30,293 nucleotides of DNA from an uncultured Leptotrichia sp. (GCA_937925095.1 CALEXX010000014.1:1-30293), one strand, 5' to 3'; positions 1 through 8,146 are shown, numbered from the stretch's first letter. The notes: a model not told the origin generated them from the sequence alone. Numbers and translations are program-made.

Positions 1-127
1 TGTTATCCCCCATTATTAAATAATTATATTTTTAGTATATCAGAATAAAATTTTATGTTCAAGAATATGCATTAAAAATTTAACGATAAAGAATATTTCA
101 CTTTTTTTTGACAAAACATTTCTAATA

Positions 128-204
128 ATTGAAAAGCAAGTGAAAGATAAGTTTTCAATTTGCTATATTTTTTCAATAAAAGTTTCAGAAGCTTAATATT
201 GAAA
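128..204. promoter_or_regulatory. Cluster of four ATTGAAA/TTTCAAT half-sites upstream of the PTS operon
   Basis: Four copies of the same heptamer lie in 77 bp: ATTGAAA at 128-134, TTTCAAT at 153-159, TTTCAAT at 171-177 and ATTGAAA at 198-204. The first two form a 9-bp inverted repeat (AATTGAAAA at 127-135, TTTTCAATT at 152-160). The last two form an 8-bp one (TTTCAATA at 171-178, TATTGAAA at 197-204). The last copy overlaps the proposed -35 box. PRD regulators of the MtlR/LicR type bind DNA near the promoter they control, so these are candidate sites for the regulator encoded next; that link is inference. Confidence 0.45.
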
Positions 205-227
205 TACTTAAAATCATAGGTTATATA
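199..227 (+). promoter_or_regulatory. Probable promoter of the galactitol-family PTS/aldolase operon
   Basis: TTGAAA at 199-204, a 17-nt spacer and TATATA at 222-227 place a start near 234, about 23 nt before the first start codon. The -35 box coincides with an ATTGAAA half-site, which would suit an activator touching the -35 region. A TTGACA at 108-113 has no suitable -10 partner at normal spacing. No sigma-54 (-24/-12) element was seen. Confidence 0.45.
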
Positions 228-256
228 TTAAGTAGAACCTTAATTAAGGAGATTTT

Positions 257-2314
257 ATGTTAAATAACAGAGAAATAAAAATGTTGGATATTTTTTCTTC
301 TGGAGAAGAAGTATCTATTAAGAAATTAAAAGAAAAATTTGATATCTCTGAAAGAATGGTAAGATATGATATTGACAAAATCAATTTTGTTTTATCAATA
401 TTTAACATTAAACCCATATATAGAAATAAATCAGGGACATTTAAGTTAGATAGTAATAATAAGATAAATAAAATCAAGGTTATGGTCAAAGAGGCAGAAC
501 CTATAGATATTGAAAAAAGAAAAAAACTCATAAAATTACTGTTAATTACATCTGCAAAAAAAACTAATATATCAAATTTGATGGATAAATTTGATACATC
601 ACGGATTACTATTAATAATGATTTAAATATTATAAAAAAAGAATTTGAAGAAAAAGAGATCTTTTTAAATACTAAAAAAGGAATAATACTTGAAGGAAAA
701 ATATCAGACTTAATAAAATATAGAGTCGAAACAATATCTGAGTGCTTAAAGGAATTGAAAAAAGAAAATAAAACAAATTATAGGCTAAAAATAGAAGAAA
801 TTTTTGAAGAAAACTTAAATATAAGAAAAGTAGACTTTTTAAGTAACTTATTAGAAAAAATATTGACTGATTTAAAGTTTTCAGCAACAGATGAGAATTA
901 CAAAACATTAATTTCATATATTATTTTATTACAATCCAAAACTTTTCATGATGAAATTAATAATTTTATCTGCGTTGATGGATCAATAATAAAGGATTGG
1001 GATGAATACAGGATAATAAAAGAAGAAATCAAAAAACAAAAATTGGATGAAATATTTAATGAGCAGGATATTTTTATTATAACTGATTTGATAGTTGGGA
1101 TAACTTCTTATAATAAAGTTTCCCAATTTTATGAAAATTGGATAGATATAGACATTCTAGCTAAAAATTTGATTGAAAATATAAATAGTAAATTGAATGT
1201 GAATATATCAAAGGATGAACTGTTATTTGAATATTTAAGGCAACACTTAAAACCTTTATTTTATAGGGTGAAAAATGGTTATGCCCTAAATGAAAAATTT
1301 ATACAGGATTTGAAATTTACAAAAAATAATTTATTCTACCTAATAAAAGAATCATTAGATATTTTAATTAATATATTAAAAAAGGATATTCCGGATGAAG
1401 AAATATTTTTATTAATGCTTCATTTTCAGGCTTCAATGGAGAGAGTTATAAGTAATGATATAAAGGTAAAAAGAGTAGTGGTAGTGAGTACGTTAGGTTA
1501 TGGAATTTCACAAATGTTAGTAGATAATATATCTTCAATGTTTAATGTAGAAATAGTTTCGGTAACACCTTATTTTAAAATTAAAGATACTTTGCAGAAA
1601 AATAAAAATATAAATTATATAATTACTACAGTGGATATAGAGAATAAAATTTCAGACAATATTCCAGTGCTAAAAGTTAATCCAATATTTACAACGGATG
1701 ATAAGAAAAAAATGTTGGATGTTGGTTTTACTCCTAATAATAAAAAGATTTTAATGACAGAATTGCTTCAAATTATTGAAGAAGAAACAGTAATAAAGAA
1801 TAGAGAAAAATTAATTGAAAAACTTGAAAATAAAATGAAAGAAAGAATTATTAATGATACTGTGGAAGATAATGAAGATAAAAATATAATTAGAGCTGAA
1901 AATATTATTTTTGATTATGAAGTTAAAAGCATTGAAGAAGCAATAAAGTATACATGTAATATTCTGGAGAAAAAAAAGTATATAGCTAGTTCATATACTG
2001 ATAGTATCCTAGATATACTAAAGAATCATACATCTTATATGATAATACATAATGGTATAATTTTACCACATGCAAAAAATGATGACAATGTGTTTAAAAC
2101 CTCAGGAATTTTACTTGAATTGAAGAAAAGTGTTGAACTTAATGGAAATAAAATAAAATATATTTTTACTTTTGCTATAAAGGATAAAGAAAAGGAACTT
2201 AATAAAGTAAGCAAAATTATAAATAAAATTTTTAAAGATAAAATGAATAAAGTAATGAAAACAAGAGATAAAAATAAAATAGTAGAGTACTTTTCAAAAA
2301 ATGACAATATGTAG
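257..2314 (+). CDS. PRD-domain transcriptional regulator, BglG/MtlR type, with EIIB-like and EIIA-like domains
   Basis: A 685-aa multidomain activator whose activity is set by PTS phosphorylation. In order: an N-terminal helix-turn-helix (about residues 5-60), a second Mga-like HTH (about 88-147), PRD1 (about 190-290), PRD2 (about 300-400, with H330 in RQHLKPLFYR and H389 in LMLHFQA), an EIIB-Gat-like domain (about 405-500) and a C-terminal EIIA-like domain (about 545-682) with H605 in ILPHAKND. The EIIB-like P-loop reads VVVVSTLGYGIS, so the cysteine normally phosphorylated there is replaced by serine (S411). PRD1 shows only one obvious histidine (H231). An AAGGAG ribosome-binding site precedes the ATG. 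As first gene of the operon, 13 bp ahead of EIIA, it probably activates its own transcription. Confidence 0.88.
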   Translation: MLNNREIKMLDIFSSGEEVSIKKLKEKFDISERMVRYDIDKINFVLSIFNIKPIYRNKSGTFKLDSNNKINKIKVMVKEAEPIDIEKRKKLIKLLLITSAKKTNISNLMDKFDTSRITINNDLNIIKKEFEEKEIFLNTKKGIILEGKISDLIKYRVETISECLKELKKENKTNYRLKIEEIFEENLNIRKVDFLSNLLEKILTDLKFSATDENYKTLISYIILLQSKTFHDEINNFICVDGSIIKDWDEYRIIKEEIKKQKLDEIFNEQDIFIITDLIVGITSYNKVSQFYENWIDIDILAKNLIENINSKLNVNISKDELLFEYLRQHLKPLFYRVKNGYALNEKFIQDLKFTKNNLFYLIKESLDILINILKKDIPDEEIFLLMLHFQASMERVISNDIKVKRVVVVSTLGYGISQMLVDNISSMFNVEIVSVTPYFKIKDTLQKNKNINYIITTVDIENKISDNIPVLKVNPIFTTDDKKKMLDVGFTPNNKKILMTELLQIIEEETVIKNREKLIEKLENKMKERIINDTVEDNEDKNIIRAENIIFDYEVKSIEEAIKYTCNILEKKKYIASSYTDSILDILKNHTSYMIIHNGIILPHAKNDDNVFKTSGILLELKKSVELNGNKIKYIFTFAIKDKEKELNKVSKIINKIFKDKMNKVMKTRDKNKIVEYFSKNDNM

Positions 2315-2327
2315 AAAGGAATAAGGT

Positions 2328-2783
2328 ATGGAAAATTATTTTAAAAGAGAAAATATTTTTTTAGATTTTGATGCAAATGATAGAAAGGATTTTCTTTCTA
2401 AGATATCTAAGATATTATTTGAAAAAAAATATGTAAAGGAGGGATTTGATGATTCAATTATTGAACGAGAAGAACAATATCCTACAGGTTTAGATTTTGG
2501 AGAATATAAAATTGCGATTCCTCACACAAATCCAGAGTATGTTAATGAGGAAGGAATTATAACAGTTAAGTTAAAAAAACCGATAATTTTTAGGGATATG
2601 GGGTTAGATGAAAATGATTTAGAAGTATTAGTAATATTTGTGTTACTGGTACAAAAAGGAGAAGAACAGGTAAATCTATTAACAAAATTAATGTCTTTAC
2701 TGGAACAGAAAGAAGTTTATAACACTATTAAAAATGCATCAGATAAAGAAGAAATATTAAGAATATTGAGTAAAAATTTTTAA
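2328..2783 (+). CDS. PTS EIIA component, fructose/galactitol (EIIA-2) type
   Basis: A 151-aa cytoplasmic phosphocarrier that accepts phosphate from HPr and passes it to EIIB. The active histidine is H66 in AIPHTNPE, the usual PHxxPE-like setting of GatA-type proteins, and the length fits a single EIIA domain. The start has an AAGGA site 13 bp after the regulator's stop. Its partners follow directly: a dedicated HPr, EIIB and EIIC. The family is clear; the sugar cannot be read from this subunit. Confidence 0.88.
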   Translation: MENYFKRENIFLDFDANDRKDFLSKISKILFEKKYVKEGFDDSIIEREEQYPTGLDFGEYKIAIPHTNPEYVNEEGIITVKLKKPIIFRDMGLDENDLEVLVIFVLLVQKGEEQVNLLTKLMSLLEQKEVYNTIKNASDKEEILRILSKNF

Positions 2784-2797
2784 ACAAGGTGATTACG

Positions 2798-3061
2798 ATG
2801 ATAAGTAAAATTTTAGAAGTTAAGAATAAAACAGGATTACATGCAAGACCAATTTCACAAATAATAAAAGTAATATCAAAGTATAAATCAAAAACTATAT
2901 TTAAAGTAGGTGACAATAAAGTAGAGAATAAAAGTGTTTTAGGATTTTTAAAACTTGGAGCAAAATACGGTACAAAAGTTGAAATAGAAATAGATGGAGA
3001 AGATGAAAATGAAGTATTAAAAGAGCTGGAAGAGCTATTTTATTCAAATTTTGGAGAATAA
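2798..3061 (+). CDS. HPr-family phosphocarrier dedicated to the PTS operon
   Basis: An 87-aa HPr. GLHARP contains H15, the residue phosphorylated by enzyme I, and NKSVLGFLKLG contains S46, the residue used by HPr kinase in Gram-positive type control. Both sit at the canonical numbers when the ATG at 2798 is used. An in-frame GTG at 2789 lies inside the AAGGTG ribosome-binding site, so it was rejected as the start. The gene lies between EIIA and EIIB, 14 bp after EIIA. It could be an operon-specific replacement for the general HPr or an extra carrier for the regulator or kinase; no enzyme I gene is in the window. Confidence 0.88.
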   Translation: MISKILEVKNKTGLHARPISQIIKVISKYKSKTIFKVGDNKVENKSVLGFLKLGAKYGTKVEIEIDGEDENEVLKELEELFYSNFGE

Positions 3062-3087
3062 AAATAATAAAATTAGGAGGAATTTAT

Positions 3088-3363
3088 ATGAAAAGAATAG
3101 TTGTAGCGTGTGGATCAGGAGTAGCAACATCACAAACAGTTGCTTCAAAAATTAACAGTATGTTGGAAGATGAAGGGATAAAAGCAACAGTTGAAGCAGT
3201 TGATATAAAATCTCTTGAAAGCATAATAGACCAAGTTGATGTATATGTAACAATCGTTCCAGGTTCTCAAACTTTTGACAAACCAATGATAAATGGAATT
3301 AAATTTTTGACAGGAATGGGAATGGCAGAAGAATTTGAAAAATTAAAAGAATTATTAAAATAG
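3088..3363 (+). CDS. PTS EIIB component, galactitol (GatB) family
   Basis: A 91-aa soluble EIIB domain that takes phosphate from EIIA and transfers it to the sugar bound by EIIC. The phosphorylated cysteine is C8 in VVACGSGVATSQ, the signature loop of GatB-like proteins, and the length is normal. An AGGAGG site lies ahead of the ATG. Position between the HPr and EIIC genes supports one permease complex with both. Confidence 0.92.
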   Translation: MKRIVVACGSGVATSQTVASKINSMLEDEGIKATVEAVDIKSLESIIDQVDVYVTIVPGSQTFDKPMINGIKFLTGMGMAEEFEKLKELLK

Positions 3364-3393
3364 ATATTATAAATGATTTTAGGAGGTAATAAA

Positions 3394-4728
3394 ATGTTTG
3401 GAAATATTTTAAACTATATTTTAGGATTAGGAGCAGCAATCTTTTTACCTATAATAATGATAATAATAGGATTAATAATAAAAATGAAATTTAAAAGAGC
3501 ATTAATTTCAGGACTTACATTGGGAGTTGCTTTTACTGGAATGAATGTAGTGTTAGGTTTTATGTTTGATACTATAAGCCCTGTTGCTTCAGCTTTTGTA
3601 GAAAAGACAGGAATTCAATTAAATATAATTGATGTAGGATGGTCACCAATGTCAGCAATTGCTTGGGCATGGCCTTATGCTTTATTTATGTTTCCTTTAC
3701 AGATAGGAATTAATCTTCTGATGCTTTTTTTTAAACAAACAGATATATTAAATGTAGATTTATGGAATGTATGGGGGAAAATTTTTACTGCAACAATGGT
3801 GGCAGCAATCACAGGAAATATTATATTAGGTTTTGTTGCAGCAGCAATTCAAGTTATAGTTGAATTAAAAATAGGAGAAGCTACTCAAAAAAGAACTCAG
3901 GAAATAACAGGAATACCAGGGGTTACTTGTACTCATTATATGACACTCCAATGTGTAATAATGGAACCGGTTAACAAGTTATTAGACTATATTCCTTTAT
4001 TTAAAAAAGAAAATGCAAATGCAGATAAATTAAAAGATAAAATAGGAATTTTCGGTGAAAATAGCGTTATGGGATTTATTATAGGTGGCCTTATAGCAAT
4101 TCTTGCAGGTTATTCTGTAAAAGATACATTAAATGTGGCTATAAAAGTAGGAACAGCACTAGTATTATTTCCTATGGTAGCTAAATTATTTATGCAAGCT
4201 CTGGCTCCAATTGCAGATGCCGCATCAGAATTTATGAAAAATAAATTTAAAGATAGAGAAATCTATATTGGATTAGATTGGCCATTTATGGCAGGACAAT
4301 CTGAATTATGGGTTGTTGCGATATTATTAGTTCCTATAGAATTGCTTTTAGCTGTTGTACTTTCAAAAATGGGAATAAGCAATGTATTACCATTGGCAGG
4401 AATAGTAAATGTAGTTGTTGTAGTACCAGCAATGATTGTTTCAAAAAAGAATCTATTAAAAATGTTAATTTTAAGTATTTTGTATACTCCAATTTATTTA
4501 CTGGTTTCCAGTAGTTTCGCTCCATATGCAACTGAGCTTGCAAAAACAACAAAAGCAATAGAAATACCAGCTGGACAAATGATAACATATTTTGGCGTAG
4601 AGGCTCCGTTTTTCAGATGGGCAGTAGCAAATGGGCTAGCAGCTAAAATACCAGGAATTATAGCATTAGTATTATTTTTTGGATTGTTCTATATATTTGT
4701 GAGAAATATGAAAAAACAAAATCAATAA
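3394..4728 (+). CDS. PTS EIIC component, galactitol (GatC) family membrane permease
   Basis: A 444-aa polytopic inner-membrane transporter with many hydrophobic segments (for example around residues 10-30, 40-60, 95-115, 140-160, 230-255, 315-375 and 405-440). It has the usual length of the EIIC-Gat family, which includes galactitol and pentitol/ketose carriers. An in-frame ATG at 3373 gives seven more residues, but AGGAGG at 3381-3386 serves the ATG at 3394, so the shorter start was chosen. The substrate is unknown. The operon has no polyol dehydrogenase, so a polyol such as galactitol or arabitol would need an enzyme from elsewhere. Confidence 0.9.
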   Translation: MFGNILNYILGLGAAIFLPIIMIIIGLIIKMKFKRALISGLTLGVAFTGMNVVLGFMFDTISPVASAFVEKTGIQLNIIDVGWSPMSAIAWAWPYALFMFPLQIGINLLMLFFKQTDILNVDLWNVWGKIFTATMVAAITGNIILGFVAAAIQVIVELKIGEATQKRTQEITGIPGVTCTHYMTLQCVIMEPVNKLLDYIPLFKKENANADKLKDKIGIFGENSVMGFIIGGLIAILAGYSVKDTLNVAIKVGTALVLFPMVAKLFMQALAPIADAASEFMKNKFKDREIYIGLDWPFMAGQSELWVVAILLVPIELLLAVVLSKMGISNVLPLAGIVNVVVVVPAMIVSKKNLLKMLILSILYTPIYLLVSSSFAPYATELAKTTKAIEIPAGQMITYFGVEAPFFRWAVANGLAAKIPGIIALVLFFGLFYIFVRNMKKQNQ

Positions 4729-4753
4729 TAAATTTTAATAGAAGGTGATATAA

Positions 4754-5413
4754 ATGTTGGAAATTTTAAAAAAAGAAGTTATAAAAGCAGCACAGGATGG
4801 GCAAAGACTAGACTTATGCAAACATAAATCAGGAAATTTTAGTATAAGGGATAAAGAAACAGGATATGTAGTAGTTACTCCATCAGGTGTAAATAGAGAA
4901 GAATTAACGGTAGATGATATATGTGTATTAACGGTAGATGGTGAATTAATAGAAGTAAAAAATAACAGAAAACCATCAAGTGAAACAATGATGCATTTAG
5001 AAGTTTATAAAACAAGGGAAGATATAATGGCAATTGTTCATACTCATTCAAAAATGGCAACTTCCTTTGCAGTATTAAATAAACCTATACCGGCAATTAT
5101 ATATGAGGTTGCAACATTTGGGTTAAAGGATGCTGTTGTACCGGTAGCACCATATGCGAGACCTGGAACTGTGGAACTGGCTAAGAGTGTAATTGAGCCT
5201 GTAAAAAGAGCAGATATATTTTTACTTGAAAAACATGGTGTTGTAGCTTGTGGTACAGATATGTATGAAGCTTTTTTGAGAGCACAGTATGTAGAAGAAC
5301 TGGCAGAAGTTTACTATTACACTTTATTAATAAATAAAGGCAATGAACCGGATAGTTTTTCTCCAGAAGAACTGGAAAGTTGGAAATATCCGGAAAAATT
5401 AGAAAAGAACTAG
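4754..5413 (+). CDS. Class II aldolase/epimerase family protein (FucA/AraD-like)
   Basis: A 219-aa zinc-dependent member of the aldolase class II/adducin fold. Visible signatures are the phosphate-loop segments SGNFS (26-30) and TPSG (42-45), the catalytic glutamate E77 in PSSE, and metal-binding H96 and H98 (HTHS) and H161 (EKHG). These are the residues of L-fuculose-1-phosphate aldolase; AraD-type epimerases share most of them, so an epimerase cannot be excluded. Neighbouring DhaK and DhaL favour an aldolase releasing a three-carbon ketone. It starts 25 bp after EIIC with a GAAGGTG site. Substrate unknown. Confidence 0.85.
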   Translation: MLEILKKEVIKAAQDGQRLDLCKHKSGNFSIRDKETGYVVVTPSGVNREELTVDDICVLTVDGELIEVKNNRKPSSETMMHLEVYKTREDIMAIVHTHSKMATSFAVLNKPIPAIIYEVATFGLKDAVVPVAPYARPGTVELAKSVIEPVKRADIFLLEKHGVVACGTDMYEAFLRAQYVEELAEVYYYTLLINKGNEPDSFSPEELESWKYPEKLEKN

Positions 5414-5429
5414 GGAAGGTGATTGTATT

Positions 5430-6437
5430 ATGAAGAAAATAATAAATGAACCTGAAAATTTTGTAAAAGAAATGATAGAAGGAATAGTAGCTGCTCATAG
5501 TGATAAAATACAGTTGCTGAATGACGATATCAGGGTAATGGTAAGAAAGGATAATCCTAAAAGAAATAAAGTGGGAATTGTTACTGCAGGAGGAAGTGGA
5601 CATCTTCCAACGTTTTTAGGATATGTAGGAGAAGGAATGCTTGATGGATGTGCAATAGGAAATGTATTTGCTTCACCCTCATCCCAGAAAATGTTTGATA
5701 TGATAAAAGCGTGTGATTTTGGAAAAGGAGTTTTATGTCTTTACGGAAATTATGGCGGAGATAAGATGAATTTTAATATGGCATGTGAATTAGCTGATTT
5801 TGAAGATATAAAAACTGCTAGTGTATTAGTTAAAGATGATGTTGCTTCAGCACCGTATGAAAAAAAAGAGACAAGACGAGGCGTAGCAGGAATGTTGTAT
5901 GCCTATAAAATTGCAGGAGCAGCTGCAGATGAGGGATTCGAGTTGTCAGAAGTTGCTGAAATCACTCAGCATGCTTTGGAAAATATAAAAACAATGGGAG
6001 TAGCTTTGTCGCCATGTATTGTTCCTGAAGTTGGAAAACCTACTTTTAGTATAGAAGAAAATAAAATAGAGATAGGTATGGGAATACATGGAGAACAAGG
6101 AATTGAAGTAAGAGATATGCTAAAAGCAGATGAAATAGCAGATTTAATATTTTCCAAGATAGATAAAGAATTGGCACTGAAATCAGAAGATGAAGTTTCC
6201 GTAACTGTAAACGGATTAGGTGCAACTCCTTTAGAGGAACTTTACATTGTATATAACAGAATTTATAAAATTTTAAAAGAAAAAAATGTAAAAATAATAA
6301 AACCACATATAGGAGAATTTGCTACTTCTATGGAAATGGCGGGATTATCAATAACAATTTTTAAATTGAATGAGGAAACTAAAAGATTATTATTGAAAGA
6401 AGCAATTACACCATTTTATACGAATGTAAATAAGTAA
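5430..6437 (+). CDS. dhaK: Dihydroxyacetone kinase subunit DhaK
   Basis: A 335-aa substrate-binding subunit that holds dihydroxyacetone (or a similar ketone such as erythrulose) as a hemiaminal on histidine. The GGSGHLP segment (54-60) and the covalent-binding histidine H220 in MGIHGEQG are present, and the length matches DhaK. It begins 16 bp after the aldolase and is followed by DhaL. In E. coli-type systems phosphate comes from PEP through DhaM; no DhaM is encoded in this operon. Close relatives in other operons act on erythrulose, so the substrate is inferred from the aldolase next door. Confidence 0.9.
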   Translation: MKKIINEPENFVKEMIEGIVAAHSDKIQLLNDDIRVMVRKDNPKRNKVGIVTAGGSGHLPTFLGYVGEGMLDGCAIGNVFASPSSQKMFDMIKACDFGKGVLCLYGNYGGDKMNFNMACELADFEDIKTASVLVKDDVASAPYEKKETRRGVAGMLYAYKIAGAAADEGFELSEVAEITQHALENIKTMGVALSPCIVPEVGKPTFSIEENKIEIGMGIHGEQGIEVRDMLKADEIADLIFSKIDKELALKSEDEVSVTVNGLGATPLEELYIVYNRIYKILKEKNVKIIKPHIGEFATSMEMAGLSITIFKLNEETKRLLLKEAITPFYTNVNK

Positions 6438-6458
6438 TTTCAGGAAGGATAAGCAGTT

Positions 6459-7088
6459 ATGGATACAAATGATATTAAATTAATTACAGAAAATATATTC
6501 AAGTTAGTAAAAGAAAATAAAAACTATTTACTTGATTTAGATAGCCAATTTGGAGATGGAGATCTAGGTATATCAATGGTTCAAGGATTTTCTGGATTAA
6601 AAGATTATTTAGAAATTTCTGAAGAGAAAGATTTAGGAAAATTATTTTTTAAGATGGGAATGGTTTTTAATGAGTCTGCTCCTTCTTCATTAGGAACAAT
6701 TATTTCATTTTGGTTATTAGGAATAGGTGGAAGTTTGAAAGGAAAAGAGAATGCTGATAAAAATGATATGAAAATAGCATTGGAAAATGGAATTAGTAAG
6801 TTAAAAGAAAGAGCAAATTCAAAGGAAAATGAAAAAACAATTTTAGATTCATTATCTCCTGCTACAAAAGTTTTTGAGAAAAATTCAGCTGAAGATAAAG
6901 CAATAGTAGAAATTTTAAAAGAAACATATGAAGCTGCATCAAAAGGAAGTGAAGCAACAAAAAATATGATGGCAGTTCATGGAAGAGCAGCATACCATGG
7001 AGAAAAAACAATGGGACATGTAGATGGTGGTTCTTATGTTGGTAGACTGATATTTGAAGGGATTTATAATTATTATAAAGAAAAATAG
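6459..7088 (+). CDS. dhaL: Dihydroxyacetone kinase subunit DhaL
   Basis: A 209-aa nucleotide-binding subunit that phosphorylates the ketone held by DhaK. The magnesium-binding aspartates lie in LDLDSQFGDGDLG (residues 25-37), followed by the APSSLGT segment and AAYHGEKTMGHVDGGS near the C-terminus. The usual GDGDHG is GDGDLG and the usual DPGA is DGGS, as in a divergent DhaL branch. Whether it uses ATP directly or an ADP cofactor recharged by DhaM cannot be told, but no DhaM-like EIIA-Man/HPr fusion is nearby. Last gene of the operon. Confidence 0.87.
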   Translation: MDTNDIKLITENIFKLVKENKNYLLDLDSQFGDGDLGISMVQGFSGLKDYLEISEEKDLGKLFFKMGMVFNESAPSSLGTIISFWLLGIGGSLKGKENADKNDMKIALENGISKLKERANSKENEKTILDSLSPATKVFEKNSAEDKAIVEILKETYEAASKGSEATKNMMAVHGRAAYHGEKTMGHVDGGSYVGRLIFEGIYNYYKEK

Positions 7089-7119
7089 AAATCATTTAAA
7101 TAGTAACGTCGAGATATTT

Positions 7120-7347
7120 AAAAAAGGAGCTATCTCAAAAAGAAAATAAAAAAATAATGAAAAAAACTATATTTATGAATTATTTAGAATTTCACAATGC
7201 AAAACAGGAAATGAATTTAGAAAAAATCAACAGCCCTTAGGCGAATTTTGATTTTTTCTTTATGAATGACTGTTTTGTATAAGTGAAATTTTAGCAAATG
7301 AATAAATATAGTTTTCATATTTTTAAATTTTAAGACAGCCTATTTTT
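7120..7347. repeat. 228-bp imperfect palindrome (repeat element A), probable bidirectional terminator
   Basis: Nearly the whole gap between dhaL (+) and the C26 peptidase gene (-) folds on itself. The outer arms run from AAAAAAGGAGCTATCTC (7120-7136) to AAGACAGCCTATTTTTT (7331-7347). The middle arms include GAATTTCAC against GTGAAATTT, and CAAAACAG against CTGTTTTG. The inner 10-bp arms AAAAAATCAA (7221-7230) and TTGATTTTTT (7248-7257) are perfect. Each end has T-runs in the direction of transcription. The right arm is closely similar to the right arm of the element at 24864-24966, so this is a repeat-family member rather than a private terminator. Confidence 0.8.
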
Positions 7348-7362
7348 TATTAATTTTAAATT

Positions 7363-8082
7363 TTATTTACAAGCCTCTACAAACTTATCAAAAATTTTCT
7401 TCATTCCCTCATTTCCTCTTACAGACATCATTTCCGGATGCCATTGAGTCGCATAGAAGAAAGGGTGGTCTTTTTTCTGAAGGGCTTCGATAATTCCATC
7501 AGAAGATTTTGCAATAGGAGTAAGACCTTCAGCTAAATCTTTTATCATTTGATGATGGAAGGAATTTACCCTTGTTTTTTCCCCAAAAATTTCATATAAA
7601 ATATTATCTTTTCCCAGAATATCAATATTGTGGGTAGGCAAATAAAGCTGCCATTTCTGCCTATGCTGAATCTGTGTATCCACATATTTTATATCCTGGT
7701 AAAGTGTACCGCCAAAATATATATTTGTAAGTTGCAATCCACGGCATATTGCTAAAATTGGTTTATTAGTTTTCAAATATTCTTCCAGCAGCATTATTTC
7801 AAATTTATCCCTTTCAGGTGAAACAACTCCAATTTCCTGTAAGCTGTCTTCTCCATATAAAGCAGGGTCAGAATCAACTCCTCCTGATAGAAGAAGTCCG
7901 TCCAGATGTGAAATCTGCTCCCTTATAACTTCAATATTATCGTGAACCGGCAGAACAACGGGAATACCTCCCGCTTCCATAATTGCACGGCTATAATCTA
8001 TAGAAACGCTTGTTTTATAAGCGTTTTCTGACTCAGGGTTATATTCATAGGAAGAAGTTATTCCTATAAGTGGTTTTCTCAT
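7363..8082 (-). CDS. Gamma-glutamyl-gamma-aminobutyrate hydrolase family protein (peptidase C26, class I glutamine amidotransferase fold)
   Basis: A 239-aa cytosolic hydrolase related to PuuD, cleaving gamma-glutamyl bonds. The catalytic triad is visible: C113 in ICRGLQ, H215 and E217 in QWHPE; LLLSGGVDSDP (63-73) is the oxyanion-loop region. Length is normal. An AAAGGAT site precedes the ATG. It is the last of three minus-strand peptidase-type genes, 64 bp after the M19 dipeptidase gene. No polyamine genes are nearby, so a role in gamma-glutamyl peptide or murein-peptide breakdown is more likely than putrescine use; that is inference. Confidence 0.88.
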   Translation of the reverse strand: MRKPLIGITSSYEYNPESENAYKTSVSIDYSRAIMEAGGIPVVLPVHDNIEVIREQISHLDGLLLSGGVDSDPALYGEDSLQEIGVVSPERDKFEIMLLEEYLKTNKPILAICRGLQLTNIYFGGTLYQDIKYVDTQIQHRQKWQLYLPTHNIDILGKDNILYEIFGEKTRVNSFHHQMIKDLAEGLTPIAKSSDGIIEALQKKDHPFFYATQWHPEMMSVRGNEGMKKIFDKFVEACK

Positions 8083-8146
8083 AATTTATATCCTTTCGTG
8101 TATATGTATTTTATTTTTTATAATTTATTTCAATTTATATAATTTT

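Noticed and set aside
1..13. Possible divergent gene starting at ATG 13-11 on the minus strand
   Set aside because: Only four codons lie in the window and there is no ribosome-binding site ahead of the ATG.
100..140. TTGACA at 108-113 as the operon promoter
   Set aside because: No -10-like hexamer lies 15-19 nt downstream; the pair at 199-227 is better placed.
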